Source: Acidovorax sp. DW039 (GTDB lineage: Bacteria; Pseudomonadota; Gammaproteobacteria; Burkholderiales; Burkholderiaceae_C). From it: 64,000 nt of DNA. A program made the translations under genes and the position numbers. Below the pieces are notes generated by a model. The model did no database searches. It was not told the DNA's origin and saw only the letters and a list, made by a program, of their open reading frames with translations. Shown here in pieces: positions 43,961 through 52,634 of this stretch. The DNA is taken from contig NZ_AP029019.1 of the NCBI RefSeq assembly GCF_037101375.1, positions 2,294,001 through 2,358,000 on the forward strand, in the 5' to 3' direction. Each line of letters opens with the position of its first letter. The first letter of the stretch is position 1.

Positions 43961-44335
43961 TCACGCGTTGGCAGCGAAAGCCGTGTAGGTGGTTTCGTCC
44001 ATCAGGCCGTCAAGCTGGCTGGCGTCGGCCAGCTTGACCTTGAAGAACCAGCCGGTGTTCAGCGGGTCGCTGTTGGCCAGCGAGGGGTCGGCGCGCAGGG
44101 CTTCGTTCACTTCCACGATTTCGCCGGTGACGGGCATGTACACATCGGCAGCGGCCTTCACAGACTCGACCACGCCAGCCACGTCGCCCTGGTTGAATGT
44201 GGCGCCCACTTCGGGCAGGTCCACAAACACCACATCGCCCAGCGCGTCTTGCGCGTGCACGGTGATGCCCACCACAGCGGCAGCGGCGTCAGCGGCGTTG
44301 ATCCACTCGTGTTCTTTGGAAAATTTGACGGTCAT
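43961..44335 (-). CDS. gcvH: glycine cleavage system H protein
   Basis: A 124-residue lipoyl carrier that shuttles the aminomethyl group between GcvP and GcvT. The lipoylated lysine is in VVESVKAAADVYMP (about residue 60). Length is typical (E. coli 129). GGAG-like GAGGAGC lies before the ATG. Second gene of the gcv operon, about 100 bases after gcvT. Confidence 0.97.
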   Translation of the reverse strand: MTVKFSKEHEWINAADAAAAVVGITVHAQDALGDVVFVDLPEVGATFNQGDVAGVVESVKAAADVYMPVTGEIVEVNEALRADPSLANSDPLNTGWFFKVKLADASQLDGLMDETTYTAFAANA

Positions 44336-44437
44336 GAGGGGCTCCTCAAAATGGGTTGAAAAGGGTTTGAAAAAGCGAAACCTGAATGTAGCGGCTGCAG
44401 CAGGGGCGGCGAATGACGCGCCACCGCCCTGGCGAGA

Positions 44438-45592
44438 TCAGCCGCGGAAATAGTTGGGCGGCGTGAAAGGCATGGCGCGCACTTCCATGGGCACGGCCTT
44501 GCCGCGCACGATGGCGTTGACGCGGGTGCCAATGGCGGCGTGGGCCACATCCACATAACCCATGGCCACGGGCTGATTCACCGTGGGGCCCAGCAGGCCG
44601 CTGGTCACTTCGCCAATCTTCTGGCCGTCGGTACTCTGCAGCTCGGTGTGTTCGCGCACGGGCACGCGCTCCAGCGCCACCAGGCCTACGCGTTTGCGGG
44701 TAAGGGTGGCCGGGTTGTCGAGCTGGGCCAGCACCTTGTCTGCCCCCGGAAAGCCACCCGCGCGGGCACCGCCGGTGCGACGCACCTTTTGCATGGCCCA
44801 GTTCAGGGCCGCCTCTACGGGGGTGGTGGTGGTGTCAATGTCGTTGCCGTACAGGCACAGACCGGCTTCGAGGCGCAGCGAATTGCGGGCACCCAGGCCA
44901 ATCGGCTTCACCTCAGGCTGGGCCAGCAGTGCGCGGGCCAGCGTCTCAGCCTGGGTGGCGGGTACGGAGATTTCAAAGCCGTCTTCACCGGTATAGCCGC
45001 TGCGGGTCACAAAGCAGTCGCAGCCCGCAATGTTGAAGGCGCCGCCCGTCATGAATACCAGCTTTTCCACTCCCGACGCCAGACGGGCGAGGGCGGTGGC
45101 GGCCTGCGGGCCTTGCAGTGCCAGCAGGGCGTGGTCGGGCATGGGCACCACCTTGCAGCGCTGGCCAATGCGGGCCTGGATGTGGGCGATGTCGCCCACC
45201 TTGCACGCGCCATTCACGATGACGAACAGGGTGGGCTCGCCGTCTACCACGCCCTGGTTGAAGAACATCAGGTCGTCAATGATGGTGCCTTCATCCGTCA
45301 GCAGCAGGCCGTAGCGCTGCTTGCCCACGGGCAGGTCGATCACGTCCACGGGCATCAGTGTCTCGAACGCGGCAGCAGCGTCGGCACCGATGAGCTTGAG
45401 CTGGCCCATGTGCGACACGTCAAACAGGCCCGCAGCGGTGCGGGTGTGCACGTGCTCGGCCATCAGGCCAGCGGGGTACTGCACGGGCATGGAGTAGCCC
45501 GCAAAAGGCACCATGCGTGCGCCCAGTTCGATATGCAGAGCGTTGAGGGGTGTGGTCAGCAGGGACTCGGAAGGGGCGGAGGGCGTGGACAT
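44438..45592 (-). CDS. gcvT: aminomethyltransferase, T protein
   Basis: Transfers the methylene group from the H protein to tetrahydrofolate and releases ammonia. 384 residues (E. coli 364) with MVPFAGYSMPVQY, GLFDVSHMGQL, the folate-site aspartate region and LRLEAGLCLYGND. The start at 45592 replaces a 13-codon upstream extension. First gene of the operon; the tandem glycine riboswitch lies 61-291 bases upstream. Confidence 0.96.
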   Translation of the reverse strand: MSTPSAPSESLLTTPLNALHIELGARMVPFAGYSMPVQYPAGLMAEHVHTRTAAGLFDVSHMGQLKLIGADAAAAFETLMPVDVIDLPVGKQRYGLLLTDEGTIIDDLMFFNQGVVDGEPTLFVIVNGACKVGDIAHIQARIGQRCKVVPMPDHALLALQGPQAATALARLASGVEKLVFMTGGAFNIAGCDCFVTRSGYTGEDGFEISVPATQAETLARALLAQPEVKPIGLGARNSLRLEAGLCLYGNDIDTTTTPVEAALNWAMQKVRRTGGARAGGFPGADKVLAQLDNPATLTRKRVGLVALERVPVREHTELQSTDGQKIGEVTSGLLGPTVNQPVAMGYVDVAHAAIGTRVNAIVRGKAVPMEVRAMPFTPPNYFRG

Positions 45593-45652
45593 GCGGCAGT
45601 GACTCCAGGGCAAATAGGGGGCGCAACCCACCGGGGGTTACGGCATTTGCCC

Positions 45653-45883
45653 TGCTGTCCGCTTTACCTGAGAGATTCACCGCAGCGCCTTGGCTGGCCG
45701 TGCGGTTTGCTCCTTCGGTGGGGGGCTTCATCACGTATGGTGCGAGCCACCTCTCTCCAGCAAGGGAACGCCCGCATCGCTGCGGGCGGTTGTCAGTCCT
45801 TTTGCCTGAGCGTTCGGCAGCTGCCTGCGCCTTCGGCGGTGCCGCGCTGCCTTGGGTTGCAAGGTGGGGCACTCTCTCCTGAC
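45653..45883 (-). promoter_or_regulatory. tandem glycine riboswitch
   Basis: Two glycine aptamers in a row on the minus strand. Aptamer 1 is about 45792-45883 (GTCAGGAGAGAG ... CGCCGAAGG ... CTCAGGCAAAAGGACTGAC). Aptamer 2 is about 45653-45762 (TGCTGGAGAGAGG ... CACCGAAGGAGCAAACC ... CTCTCAGGTAAAGCGGACAGCA). Both show the conserved GGAGAG, CCGAAGG and CTCAGG-AAA-GGAC blocks. It should switch the gcv operon on when glycine is high. Confidence 0.95.
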
Positions 45884-45899
45884 GGGGCGGATTGTAAGC

Positions 45900-47177
45900 C
45901 TACTTTGCGTAGACCAGATCGCGCAAAGCCAACGAAATGCTGGGCACGTAGGTGATGACCATGAGGCACGCCAGGATCACGCACACAAACGGCAGCAGGT
46001 GCTTGACGATGCGGTCGAGCGAGATCTTCGCCACCGTGCAGGCTGCAAACAGGTTCACGCCAAAGGGCGGCGTGATCATGCCCAGGGCGAGGTTCACCAC
46101 CATGATCAGGCCGAAGTGCACTGGGTCTACACCAAAGTGCACCGCCACCGGGGCCAGGATGGGGGCGAGCACGATGATGGCGGCGCTGGTCTCGATGAAC
46201 ATGCCGATCACGAAGAGTGCTGCGTTCACGCCCAGCAGGAACATGGCGGGCGACTGCAGCACCGCCTCCAGCCAATGGCCGATGGCATCGGGCACCCCGG
46301 CGCGCGTGATGAGGAAAGCAAACAGCCCGGCGTTGGCGATGATGAACATGATCACCGCCGACGAGATGGCCGACTTGCGCAGGATGGCGTACAAGTCTTT
46401 GAGCTTGATCTCGCGGTAGATCACCACGCCCACCACCAGCGCATAAAACACGGCCACGGCCGATGCCTCGGTGGGCGTGAACACGCCGCCGTAGATGCCG
46501 CCCAGGATGATGACCGGCATGAGCAGCGCCCAGCCCGCCTGCAGTGTGGCCTTGCCAAAGGGCAGGCGGCCATCGCCATCGTTCTTGCCCCAGCCCTTGT
46601 ATTTGCAGTAGACCCACACAAAAGCCATCAACGCCAGGCTGATAAGGATGCCGGGACCGAAGCCCGCAATGAAGAGTTCGCCAATCGATACCTCGGCACT
46701 CACGCCGTACAGAATCATGGGGATAGAGGGCGGGATGATCACGCCCAGCTCGGCACTGGTGGCCTGCAGGGCGGCTGCGTAACTGGTGGGGTAGCCGTGC
46801 TTGATGAGCGCTGGGATCAGGATGGCGCCAATCGCAAACGTGGTGGCGACCGACGAGCCTGACACGGCAGCAAAGATCATGCAGGTGAGTACGCAGGTCA
46901 TGGGCAGGCCGCCTTGCACGCCGCCCACAATGCTCTTGGCAAATTCGACCAGACGGCGGGAGATGCCACCGGTTTCCATCAGGTTGCCCGCCAGGATGAA
47001 AAACGGGATGGCGGCCAACGGAAACTTGTTGATCGAGGCGAACATTTCCTTCACCGAGATCAGCATGTTGGCGTTAGACACCTGAATGCCCAGAATGGAC
47101 GCGAGCCCGATGGACACGGCCACGGAGACGGTGAGTGCAAAGCACAGCACCATGGTGACGAGCATGGTGGTGGTCAT
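45900..47177 (-). CDS. dctM: TRAP transporter large permease, DctM
   Basis: A 425-residue inner-membrane protein with about 12 hydrophobic segments. It has PFFILAGNLMETGGISRRLV, SGSSVATTFAIG, GVIIPPSIPMILYG and GMITPPFGVNLF, all conserved in DctM, the sodium-coupled channel half of TRAP carriers. The start at 47177 overlaps the dctQ stop (ATGA); the longer frame to 47639 is a shadow. Its stop lies only 17 bases before the glycine riboswitch on the same strand, and no terminator is visible between them. Confidence 0.94.
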   Translation of the reverse strand: MTTTMLVTMVLCFALTVSVAVSIGLASILGIQVSNANMLISVKEMFASINKFPLAAIPFFILAGNLMETGGISRRLVEFAKSIVGGVQGGLPMTCVLTCMIFAAVSGSSVATTFAIGAILIPALIKHGYPTSYAAALQATSAELGVIIPPSIPMILYGVSAEVSIGELFIAGFGPGILISLALMAFVWVYCKYKGWGKNDGDGRLPFGKATLQAGWALLMPVIILGGIYGGVFTPTEASAVAVFYALVVGVVIYREIKLKDLYAILRKSAISSAVIMFIIANAGLFAFLITRAGVPDAIGHWLEAVLQSPAMFLLGVNAALFVIGMFIETSAAIIVLAPILAPVAVHFGVDPVHFGLIMVVNLALGMITPPFGVNLFAACTVAKISLDRIVKHLLPFVCVILACLMVITYVPSISLALRDLVYAK

Positions 47178-47668
47178 TGCGCAGTCTCCAGTTCCTGGCG
47201 TTGTGGATCGATCCAGTTGCCGATGATTCCGACGGCGCTGAACAGTCCGCCCACCGGCATGGCCACATAGGCCCAGAACATCGACACCGACTCCAGCCCG
47301 GCCATGGACTGCACGCCGCCGCGCTTGGCGTAGTCCCAGCCAAACCACACGATCACGGCAATCAACGCCAGCGCGGCCAGGCTCACCACCGCGTCGAGCA
47401 CGCGGCGGATGGCGGGCGGGCTCCAGCGGTAGAGCACGTCCACGCTCACCATCGCCCCCTGGCGAAAGGCGGCGGGGATGGCCAGGAACACCATCCAGAT
47501 CAGGCTGAAACGGATCAGCACTTCCGTCCACTCGGCGGGCTGCTCCAGCACAAAGCGCATCAGGATCTGGAACATGCCCAGCGACGAGGCGATGGCCAGC
47601 ATCAGGCATGCGCCTGCCATGGCAATGCCGGTGGTCCACCGTTCCAGTTGGAGAAAGGTATTTTTCAT
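47174..47668 (-). CDS. dctQ: TRAP transporter small permease, DctQ
   Basis: A 164-residue protein with four membrane helices, including RFVLEQPAEWTEVLIRFSLI, the conserved DctQ core (E/W-TE pattern). It links the binding protein to DctM. It overlaps dctM by 4 bases and follows the dctP gene after a hairpin terminator (47674-47703). Confidence 0.92.
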   Translation of the reverse strand: MKNTFLQLERWTTGIAMAGACLMLAIASSLGMFQILMRFVLEQPAEWTEVLIRFSLIWMVFLAIPAAFRQGAMVSVDVLYRWSPPAIRRVLDAVVSLAALALIAVIVWFGWDYAKRGGVQSMAGLESVSMFWAYVAMPVGGLFSAVGIIGNWIDPQRQELETAQ

Positions 47669-47673
47669 GAATG

Positions 47674-47703
47674 AAAAAGCCCGTTAGCGCAGGACTAACG
47701 GGC
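47674..47703 (-). terminator. intercistronic terminator between dctP and dctQ
   Basis: GCCCGTTAG-N7-CTAACGGGC followed on the minus strand by CTTTTTC. Partial termination here would give more binding protein than permease, as is usual for such transporters. Confidence 0.75.
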
Positions 47704-47735
47704 GGAAGTAGCTATGGTTTGTGTAGCAAAAGGGT
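47704..47735. repeat. partial short palindrome
   Basis: GAAGTAGCTATGGTTTGTGTAGC, a half copy of the AGCTGCT-type repeat, next to the intercistronic terminator. Confidence 0.35.
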
Positions 47736-47751
47736 GAAGAGGCCCATGCGG

Positions 47752-48723
47752 TCACTTCACTTCGCGAATCTTGTCGATGGCGGCCTTGCCGAACTGCTTT
47801 TCAAACTCGGCATTGACGGGAGCCAGGGCCGCGACAAACTTGGCCTTGTCCACGTTGTCGATCACGGTCATGCCCTTGGCGCGCAGGTCGGCCACGCCCT
47901 TGGCGTCGTCTTCATCCACGCGGGCGCGGTTGGCTTTGGTGCCTTCCTTGGCGGCGTCGATGAAGGCCTGTTTGTCGGCCGCGCTGAGCTTGTCAAACGC
48001 TGCCTTGTTCATCACGAAGATGCAGGGCGAGTAGACGTGGCCGGTGAGCGTGAGGTGCTTTTGTACCTGGTCAAACTTGGCGGAGATGATGACGGACAGC
48101 GGGTTCTCCTGCCCGTCCACCGTGCCTTGCTGCAGCGCCGTGAACACCTCGGGGAAGGCCATGGGCGTGGTGATGATGCCAAAGCCCTTGTACGCGGCGA
48201 TGTGCACGGGGTTCTCCATGGTGCGCATCTTAAGGCCCTTGAGGTCGCCCGGCTCCTTCACATCGCGCTTGCTGTTGGTCATGTGGCGGAAACCGTTCTC
48301 TGCCCAGGCAAGGGCCTTGAAGCCCTTGGCGTCGAACTTGGCGAGCAGGTCCTGGCCGATGGGGCCATCCAGCACCGCGCGGGCATGGGCCTTGTCGCGG
48401 AACAGGAAGGGTACGTCGAGGATCTTGGTCTCAGGCACAAAATTGGGGACGGGGCCTGTGGAGCTGAAGGCGAGCTCCTGTGTGCCCAGTTGCACGGCTT
48501 CGATCGACTCGCGCTCTCCGCCCAGCGCGCCGTTGTAGAAGGTCTGGATCTTGTAACGACCACCGGTGCGTTTTTCCACTTCCTTGGCAAAGGTGTCGAT
48601 GGCCACCCCTTGGTGGGAGTTCTGGGCCGTCGAGATGCTGATGCGCATGGTGGTCTGTGCAGCGGCGGTGGCTACCAATCCCACGGCAAGGCTGATGCCA
48701 AAGGCAAGCTGGGTCAATCGCAT
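47752..48723 (-). CDS. dctP: TRAP transporter substrate-binding protein, DctP
   Basis: A 323-residue periplasmic protein with a signal peptide (cleavage after ATAAA). TMRISISTAQNSHQG begins the mature part, then GGRYKIQTFYNGALGGERE, and the arginine in GLKMRTMENPVH that usually clamps the ligand carboxylate. The ligand is thus probably an organic acid, but which one is open. AGGAGACACC before the ATG at 48723 is a strong ribosome-binding site; the frame extends to 49014 without support. First gene of dctPQM, divergent from an Lrp/AsnC regulator. Confidence 0.94.
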   Translation of the reverse strand: MRLTQLAFGISLAVGLVATAAAQTTMRISISTAQNSHQGVAIDTFAKEVEKRTGGRYKIQTFYNGALGGERESIEAVQLGTQELAFSSTGPVPNFVPETKILDVPFLFRDKAHARAVLDGPIGQDLLAKFDAKGFKALAWAENGFRHMTNSKRDVKEPGDLKGLKMRTMENPVHIAAYKGFGIITTPMAFPEVFTALQQGTVDGQENPLSVIISAKFDQVQKHLTLTGHVYSPCIFVMNKAAFDKLSAADKQAFIDAAKEGTKANRARVDEDDAKGVADLRAKGMTVIDNVDKAKFVAALAPVNAEFEKQFGKAAIDKIREVK

Positions 48724-49176
48724 GGTGTCTCCTGAAAGTGTGTGCGGCGGCTCTTGATGGCCGTGGTGTCGGGGCACTACCAGCGTGGGCAGTGCCTGAC
48801 AAATTATGGTGGCCGTGGTTGCGCTGCAGCATCGGGGTTTGTGCTGGTAAGCGTGCTTATGAATGGGACTCGGCAGGCCCTCAGAGCGGCTAGCACGACC
48901 CCGCCAAGCGGCCTTGGCCAGGCGTCCCGTCGCAGGCAGTACATCAGGGACGACAAGAAGGAACCACAACGCCAGGGGGTGTGTTGGCCGCTCCAAATGG
49001 CAAGCGCCCCGCACTGGCGGTAACCAGTCGGGGCCTTGGCAGTTTGTGCGCCCCGGTAAGAGCGCCTTGATGGGTGAAAGTATGCGCGCAGGCGCGCAGA
49101 CAAGTTTGCTGAATTTGTCAAAAAAATCTCTTAATGCAGAAAATTTTTCTGCTTATTGGTTTAGTAAGGAATAATC
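48724..49176. promoter_or_regulatory. dctP / Lrp-type regulator divergent region
   Basis: A 453-base region without a supported gene. It holds the repeat at 48883-48994 and, near the regulator, the perfect palindrome GCAGAAAA-T-TTTTCTGC (49136-49152) in an AT-rich stretch, a good candidate for an Lrp/AsnC autoregulatory site just upstream of AAGGA and the start. Confidence 0.5.
48883..48994. repeat. 112-bp inverted-repeat element, copy 1
   Basis: It begins AGAGCGGCTAGCACGACCCC and ends with the complement-like GGTGTGTTGGCCGCTCC. The interior shares GGCCAGGCGTCCCGTCGCAG and GCAGTACATCAGG with the second copy at 55988-56101. Confidence 0.75.
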
Positions 49177-49641
49177 ATGCAAATGGACAAGCTTGATCGG
49201 AAAATTCTCGCGGTGCTGCAAGCCAATGCCAGGGCCAGCTTGCAGGAGATTGGGCAGGCCGTAGGCTTGAGCCCGTCGCCGTGCTGGGGGCGTATCAAGA
49301 AGATGGAGGAGTCTGGAGTCATCCAGGGCTACACCGTGCGCATTAACCCCCAGTCGCTGGAGCTGGCCGACACGGTGCTGGTGCAGGTCACGCTGGACAG
49401 CCATTCGGACAACACGCTGGAGAAGTTTGGCGAGACGCTGGCCAGCATTCCAGAGGTGATTGAGGCGCACCTGGTCTCGGGCGACTACGACTACCTGCTG
49501 CGGGTGGTGGTGAAAGACACACGCGACTACGAGCGTTTGCTGCGCGAGAAGCTCTACAAGATCAAAGGCATACGCCACAGCCGATCGAGCTTTGTGCTGC
49601 GCACGCTGAAGAAGGCGGACCTGCCACTGTTTGCAGGCTGA
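49177..49641 (+). CDS. Lrp/AsnC family transcriptional regulator
   Basis: A 154-residue regulator. An N-terminal HTH (LDRKILAVLQANARASLQEI, VGLSPSPCWGRIKKMEESG) is followed by an AsnC ligand-binding domain with VSGDYDYLLRVVVKD. Such proteins sense amino acids. AAGGA precedes the ATG at 49177. It diverges from dctPQM and so may control it or the adjacent gcv operon. A 17-base palindrome lies just upstream. Confidence 0.93.
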   Translation: MQMDKLDRKILAVLQANARASLQEIGQAVGLSPSPCWGRIKKMEESGVIQGYTVRINPQSLELADTVLVQVTLDSHSDNTLEKFGETLASIPEVIEAHLVSGDYDYLLRVVVKDTRDYERLLREKLYKIKGIRHSRSSFVLRTLKKADLPLFAG

Positions 49642-49667
49642 TGTGTAGTTCGTGAGGGTTTTGCCGT

Positions 49668-49712
49668 CTGGCGCTTATAGATGAAGCGCAGGCAGCTATC
49701 AAAACTGTAGCG
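49668..49712. repeat. Comamonadaceae-type short palindrome
   Basis: CTGGCGCTTATAGATGAAGCGCAGGCAGCTATC, 27 bases after the Lrp-type gene stop. Possible 3' hairpin of that transcript. Confidence 0.6.
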
Positions 49713-49801
49713 ATAGGACTGCGGCATGGGGCAGTTTTGGCCCGCTTGATGAGCTGCTGCACGTAGCCCGCTTTGCACAGAACTGCATGTAAGCGTTCAA
49801 A

Positions 49802-49831
49802 GAAAAAAGCCCGCCGGATGGGGCGGGCTTT
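49802..49831 (-). terminator. ETF-QO gene terminator
   Basis: AAGCCCGCC-GGATG-GGGCGGGCTT. On the minus strand it is followed by TTTTTTC. It lies about 35 bases after the stop of the ETF-ubiquinone oxidoreductase gene. Confidence 0.85.
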
Positions 49832-49862
49832 CGTGGGCAAAGCAGGGTGGCCTGCGTTGCGT

Positions 49863-51563
49863 TTACATGCCAGCGTAGTTCGGGCCACCGCCCCCTTCGG
49901 GCGTCACCCACACGATGTTCTGCGTGGGGTCCTTGATGTCGCAGGTCTTGCAGTGCACGCAGTTTTGGGCGTTGATCTGCAGGCGCTGGGCATTGCCGCC
50001 CTGGGCGGTGTCGGGCACAAATTCGTACACGCCTGCGGGGCAGTAGCGTGCCTCGGGGCCTGCGTACTTGGCCAGATTGATATTGACGGGCACGCTGGCG
50101 TCTTTCAGCGTCAAGTGCGCAGGCTGGTTCTCTTCGTGGTTGGTGTTGCTGATGAACACGCTGGAGAGGCGGTCAAACGTTAGCTTGCCATCGGGCTTGG
50201 GGTAGTCGATGGGCTTGCACTCTGCTGCAGGCTTGAGGTAAGCGTGGTCGGGCTTGTCGCGGTGCAGCGTCCAGGGGATGTGGCCACGCAGCACGAACTG
50301 TTCAAAGCCGTTCATCAGAGTGGCGGTAGTCAGGCCGTACTTGAACCAGTTCTTGAAGTTGCGGTCCTTGTTCAGCTCGGTGTGCAGCCAGCTGGCTTCA
50401 AACGCTTGCGGGTAGGCGGTCAGTTCATCGTGCTGGCGGCCTGCCACCACGGCTTCGTAGGCGGCTTCTGCCGCCAGCATGCCGGTCTTGATGGCGGCGT
50501 GGCTGCCCTTGATGCGGCCCACGTTGAGGTAGCCTGCGTTGCAGCCGACCAGCGCACCGCCGGGGAACACTGTCTTGGGCAGCGCGTTGATGCCGCTGGC
50601 GTTGATGGCGCGGGCACCGTAGGACAGGCGCTTCGCGGTGATTTCGCCCTTTTCGTTTTCGAAGTAGTAGCGGATGTTGGGGTGGGTCTTCCAGCGCTGG
50701 AATTCTTCAAAGGGGCTGAGATATGGGTTGCTGTAGCCCAGCCCGGTCACAAAGCCCACGGCCACCTTGTTGCCTTCCAGGTGGTAGAGGAACGCACCGC
50801 CGTAGGTGTCGTTCTCCATGGGCCAGCCTGCGGTGTGCATCACAAAACCGGGCTGATGGCGCTTAGGGTCAATCTCCCACAGTTCCTTGATGCCGATGCC
50901 GAAGCTTTGCGGGTCACGGCCTTCGTCCAGCTTGAAGCGGGCAATGAGCTGTTTGCCCAAGTGGCCGCGCGCTCCTTCGGCAAACACGGTGTATTTGCCC
51001 AGCAGTTCCATGCCCAGCTGAAAGTTGTCGGTGGGCTCGCCATCCTTGCCTACGCCCAGGTTGCCAGTAGCCACGCCGCGCACCGAGCCGTCTTCGTTGT
51101 AGAGCACTTCAGCCGCTGCAAAGCCAGGGAAGATTTCCACGCCCAAGGCTTCGGCCTGCTCGGCCAGCCATTTGGTCACGTTGCCCAGGCTCACGATGTA
51201 ATTGCCGTGGTTCTGAGCGAAGGGCGGCAGCAAGGGGTTGGGCACGCGAAAGCCCGATTTCTTGCTCAGGAAGATGTAGGCATCGTCCGTGACGGGTTGG
51301 TTCAGTGGTGCACCCTTGGCCTTCCAGTCGGGGATCAGCTCCGTCAGCGCCTTGGGGTCCATGATGGCGCCCGAAAGGATATGTGCGCCAGCCTCCGAGC
51401 CTTTTTCCAGCACCACGACCGACACGTCCTGGCCTTTTTCTGCCGCCAGTTGCTTGAGCCGGATGGCTGTGGACAGACCGCCAGGGCCACCGCCGACGAT
51501 CACGACGTCGTATTCCATGGATTCACGGGGGCCATACTGGGCGAGGATTTCTTCGTTCGTCAT
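49863..51563 (-). CDS. electron transfer flavoprotein-ubiquinone oxidoreductase
   Basis: A 566-residue membrane-associated flavoprotein passing electrons from ETF, and so from acyl-CoA dehydrogenases, to ubiquinone. It has the FAD motif VVIVGGGPGGLSTAIRL near residue 20, and GCNAGYLNVGRIKGSHAAIK in the ubiquinone domain. The C-terminal 4Fe-4S site is NCVHCKTCDIKDP. Length fits the family (550-600). The ATG at 51563 is taken over the open frame to 51662. Divergent from an SDR gene across a TetR-like palindrome, which suggests shared control with fatty-acid breakdown. Confidence 0.95.
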   Translation of the reverse strand: MTNEEILAQYGPRESMEYDVVIVGGGPGGLSTAIRLKQLAAEKGQDVSVVVLEKGSEAGAHILSGAIMDPKALTELIPDWKAKGAPLNQPVTDDAYIFLSKKSGFRVPNPLLPPFAQNHGNYIVSLGNVTKWLAEQAEALGVEIFPGFAAAEVLYNEDGSVRGVATGNLGVGKDGEPTDNFQLGMELLGKYTVFAEGARGHLGKQLIARFKLDEGRDPQSFGIGIKELWEIDPKRHQPGFVMHTAGWPMENDTYGGAFLYHLEGNKVAVGFVTGLGYSNPYLSPFEEFQRWKTHPNIRYYFENEKGEITAKRLSYGARAINASGINALPKTVFPGGALVGCNAGYLNVGRIKGSHAAIKTGMLAAEAAYEAVVAGRQHDELTAYPQAFEASWLHTELNKDRNFKNWFKYGLTTATLMNGFEQFVLRGHIPWTLHRDKPDHAYLKPAAECKPIDYPKPDGKLTFDRLSSVFISNTNHEENQPAHLTLKDASVPVNINLAKYAGPEARYCPAGVYEFVPDTAQGGNAQRLQINAQNCVHCKTCDIKDPTQNIVWVTPEGGGGPNYAGM

Positions 51564-51789
51564 GCGTGTCTCGTCGTGCGTTTGAGTTTGATAATGGGGC
51601 TTGGAGCAGCTAACAAAACTCCCCTTGGCATTTTCGTCGCGTATAGCACTGGTGTACGGCACGGAACGCTGGCCAAGTCTGTTGAAGCAGACTCGTATCG
51701 AGTTTTGTCAGTCACTGTGATTCTGGGCAGGCAGCAGTGTGCACCACTGTCTGGCTTGCGACTGATTGTATTCAAAGAATATCGAAAAT

Positions 51790-51803
51790 AGAACGATCGT
51801 TCT
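51790..51803. promoter_or_regulatory. TetR-type operator palindrome
   Basis: AGAACGATCGTTCT, a perfect 14-bp palindrome between the divergent ETF-QO and SDR genes, 27-40 bases before the SDR start. GAACG-N2-CGTTC motifs are typical targets of TetR-family regulators of acyl-CoA metabolism. The regulator itself is not in the window. Confidence 0.65.
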
Positions 51804-51829
51804 TTTTTTAAAGGCATTGGAGAATTTTC

Positions 51830-52612
51830 ATGGCATACAGCATCGACTTGTCTGGGCGTGTGGCGCTGGTCACTGGGGCATCGAGCGGGCTGGGGGCGCA
51901 GTTTGCGCGCACGCTGGCACGCGCCGGGGCAGGTGTGGTGCTGGCCAGCCGCCGCATTGAAAAGCTCAAGGAGCTGCGCGCCCGCATCGAGGGAGAGGGC
52001 GGCGATGCCCATGTGGTGGAACTGGATGTGACCGATCACGATTCCATCAAAGCCGCAGTGGCGCACGCCGAGACCGAGATGGGCTCCATCGACATCCTTA
52101 TCAACAACTCGGGGGTGAGCACCACGCAGCGTATCCAGGATGTCGCCCCCGAAGACTATGACTTTGTGTTCGATACCAACGTGAAGGGAGCCTTCTTCGT
52201 TGCGCAGGAAGTGGGCAAGCGCATGCTGGCCCGCTCACGGGGCGCAGCGCCTGGCAGTTTTACGGGGGGGCGCATCATCAACATTGCTTCCATGGCAGGG
52301 CTCAAGGTGCTGCCGCAGATTGGCGTGTACTGCATGAGCAAGGCCGCGGTGGTGCACATGACCCGGGCCATGGCGGTGGAATGGGGCAAGTACGGCATCA
52401 ACGTCAACGCCATTTGCCCAGGCTATATCGACACGGAAATCAACCACCACCACTGGCAAACCGAGCAGGGGCAGAAGCTGGTGAACATGCTGCCCCGCAA
52501 GCGCATCGGCAGCCCCGAGGATCTGGATGCGCTGCTGGTCATGCTGGCCAGCGATCAAAGCCATTTCATCAATGGTGCCGTGATTGCCGCGGATGACGGG
52601 TTTGCCGTGTGA
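51830..52612 (+). CDS. SDR family oxidoreductase
   Basis: A 260-residue classical SDR with VTGASSGLG, NNSGV (a variant of NNAG), the active-site serine in NIASMAG and YCMSKAAV, and PGYIDTEIN. The size and motif set are those of FabG/3-hydroxyacyl-CoA dehydrogenase-like enzymes. Divergence from the ETF-QO gene across a TetR-like operator suggests a role in acyl-CoA oxidation, but the substrate is not seen. Stop codon lies 22 bases from the convergent neighbour. Confidence 0.9.
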   Translation: MAYSIDLSGRVALVTGASSGLGAQFARTLARAGAGVVLASRRIEKLKELRARIEGEGGDAHVVELDVTDHDSIKAAVAHAETEMGSIDILINNSGVSTTQRIQDVAPEDYDFVFDTNVKGAFFVAQEVGKRMLARSRGAAPGSFTGGRIINIASMAGLKVLPQIGVYCMSKAAVVHMTRAMAVEWGKYGINVNAICPGYIDTEINHHHWQTEQGQKLVNMLPRKRIGSPEDLDALLVMLASDQSHFINGAVIAADDGFAV

Positions 52613-52634
52613 CGATCACGTTTCTGTTGAGTGG

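Noticed and set aside
45900..47639. Long frame fusing a DctQ-region product to DctM
   Set aside because: The upstream part is a shadow of dctQ in another frame; dctM starts at 47177.
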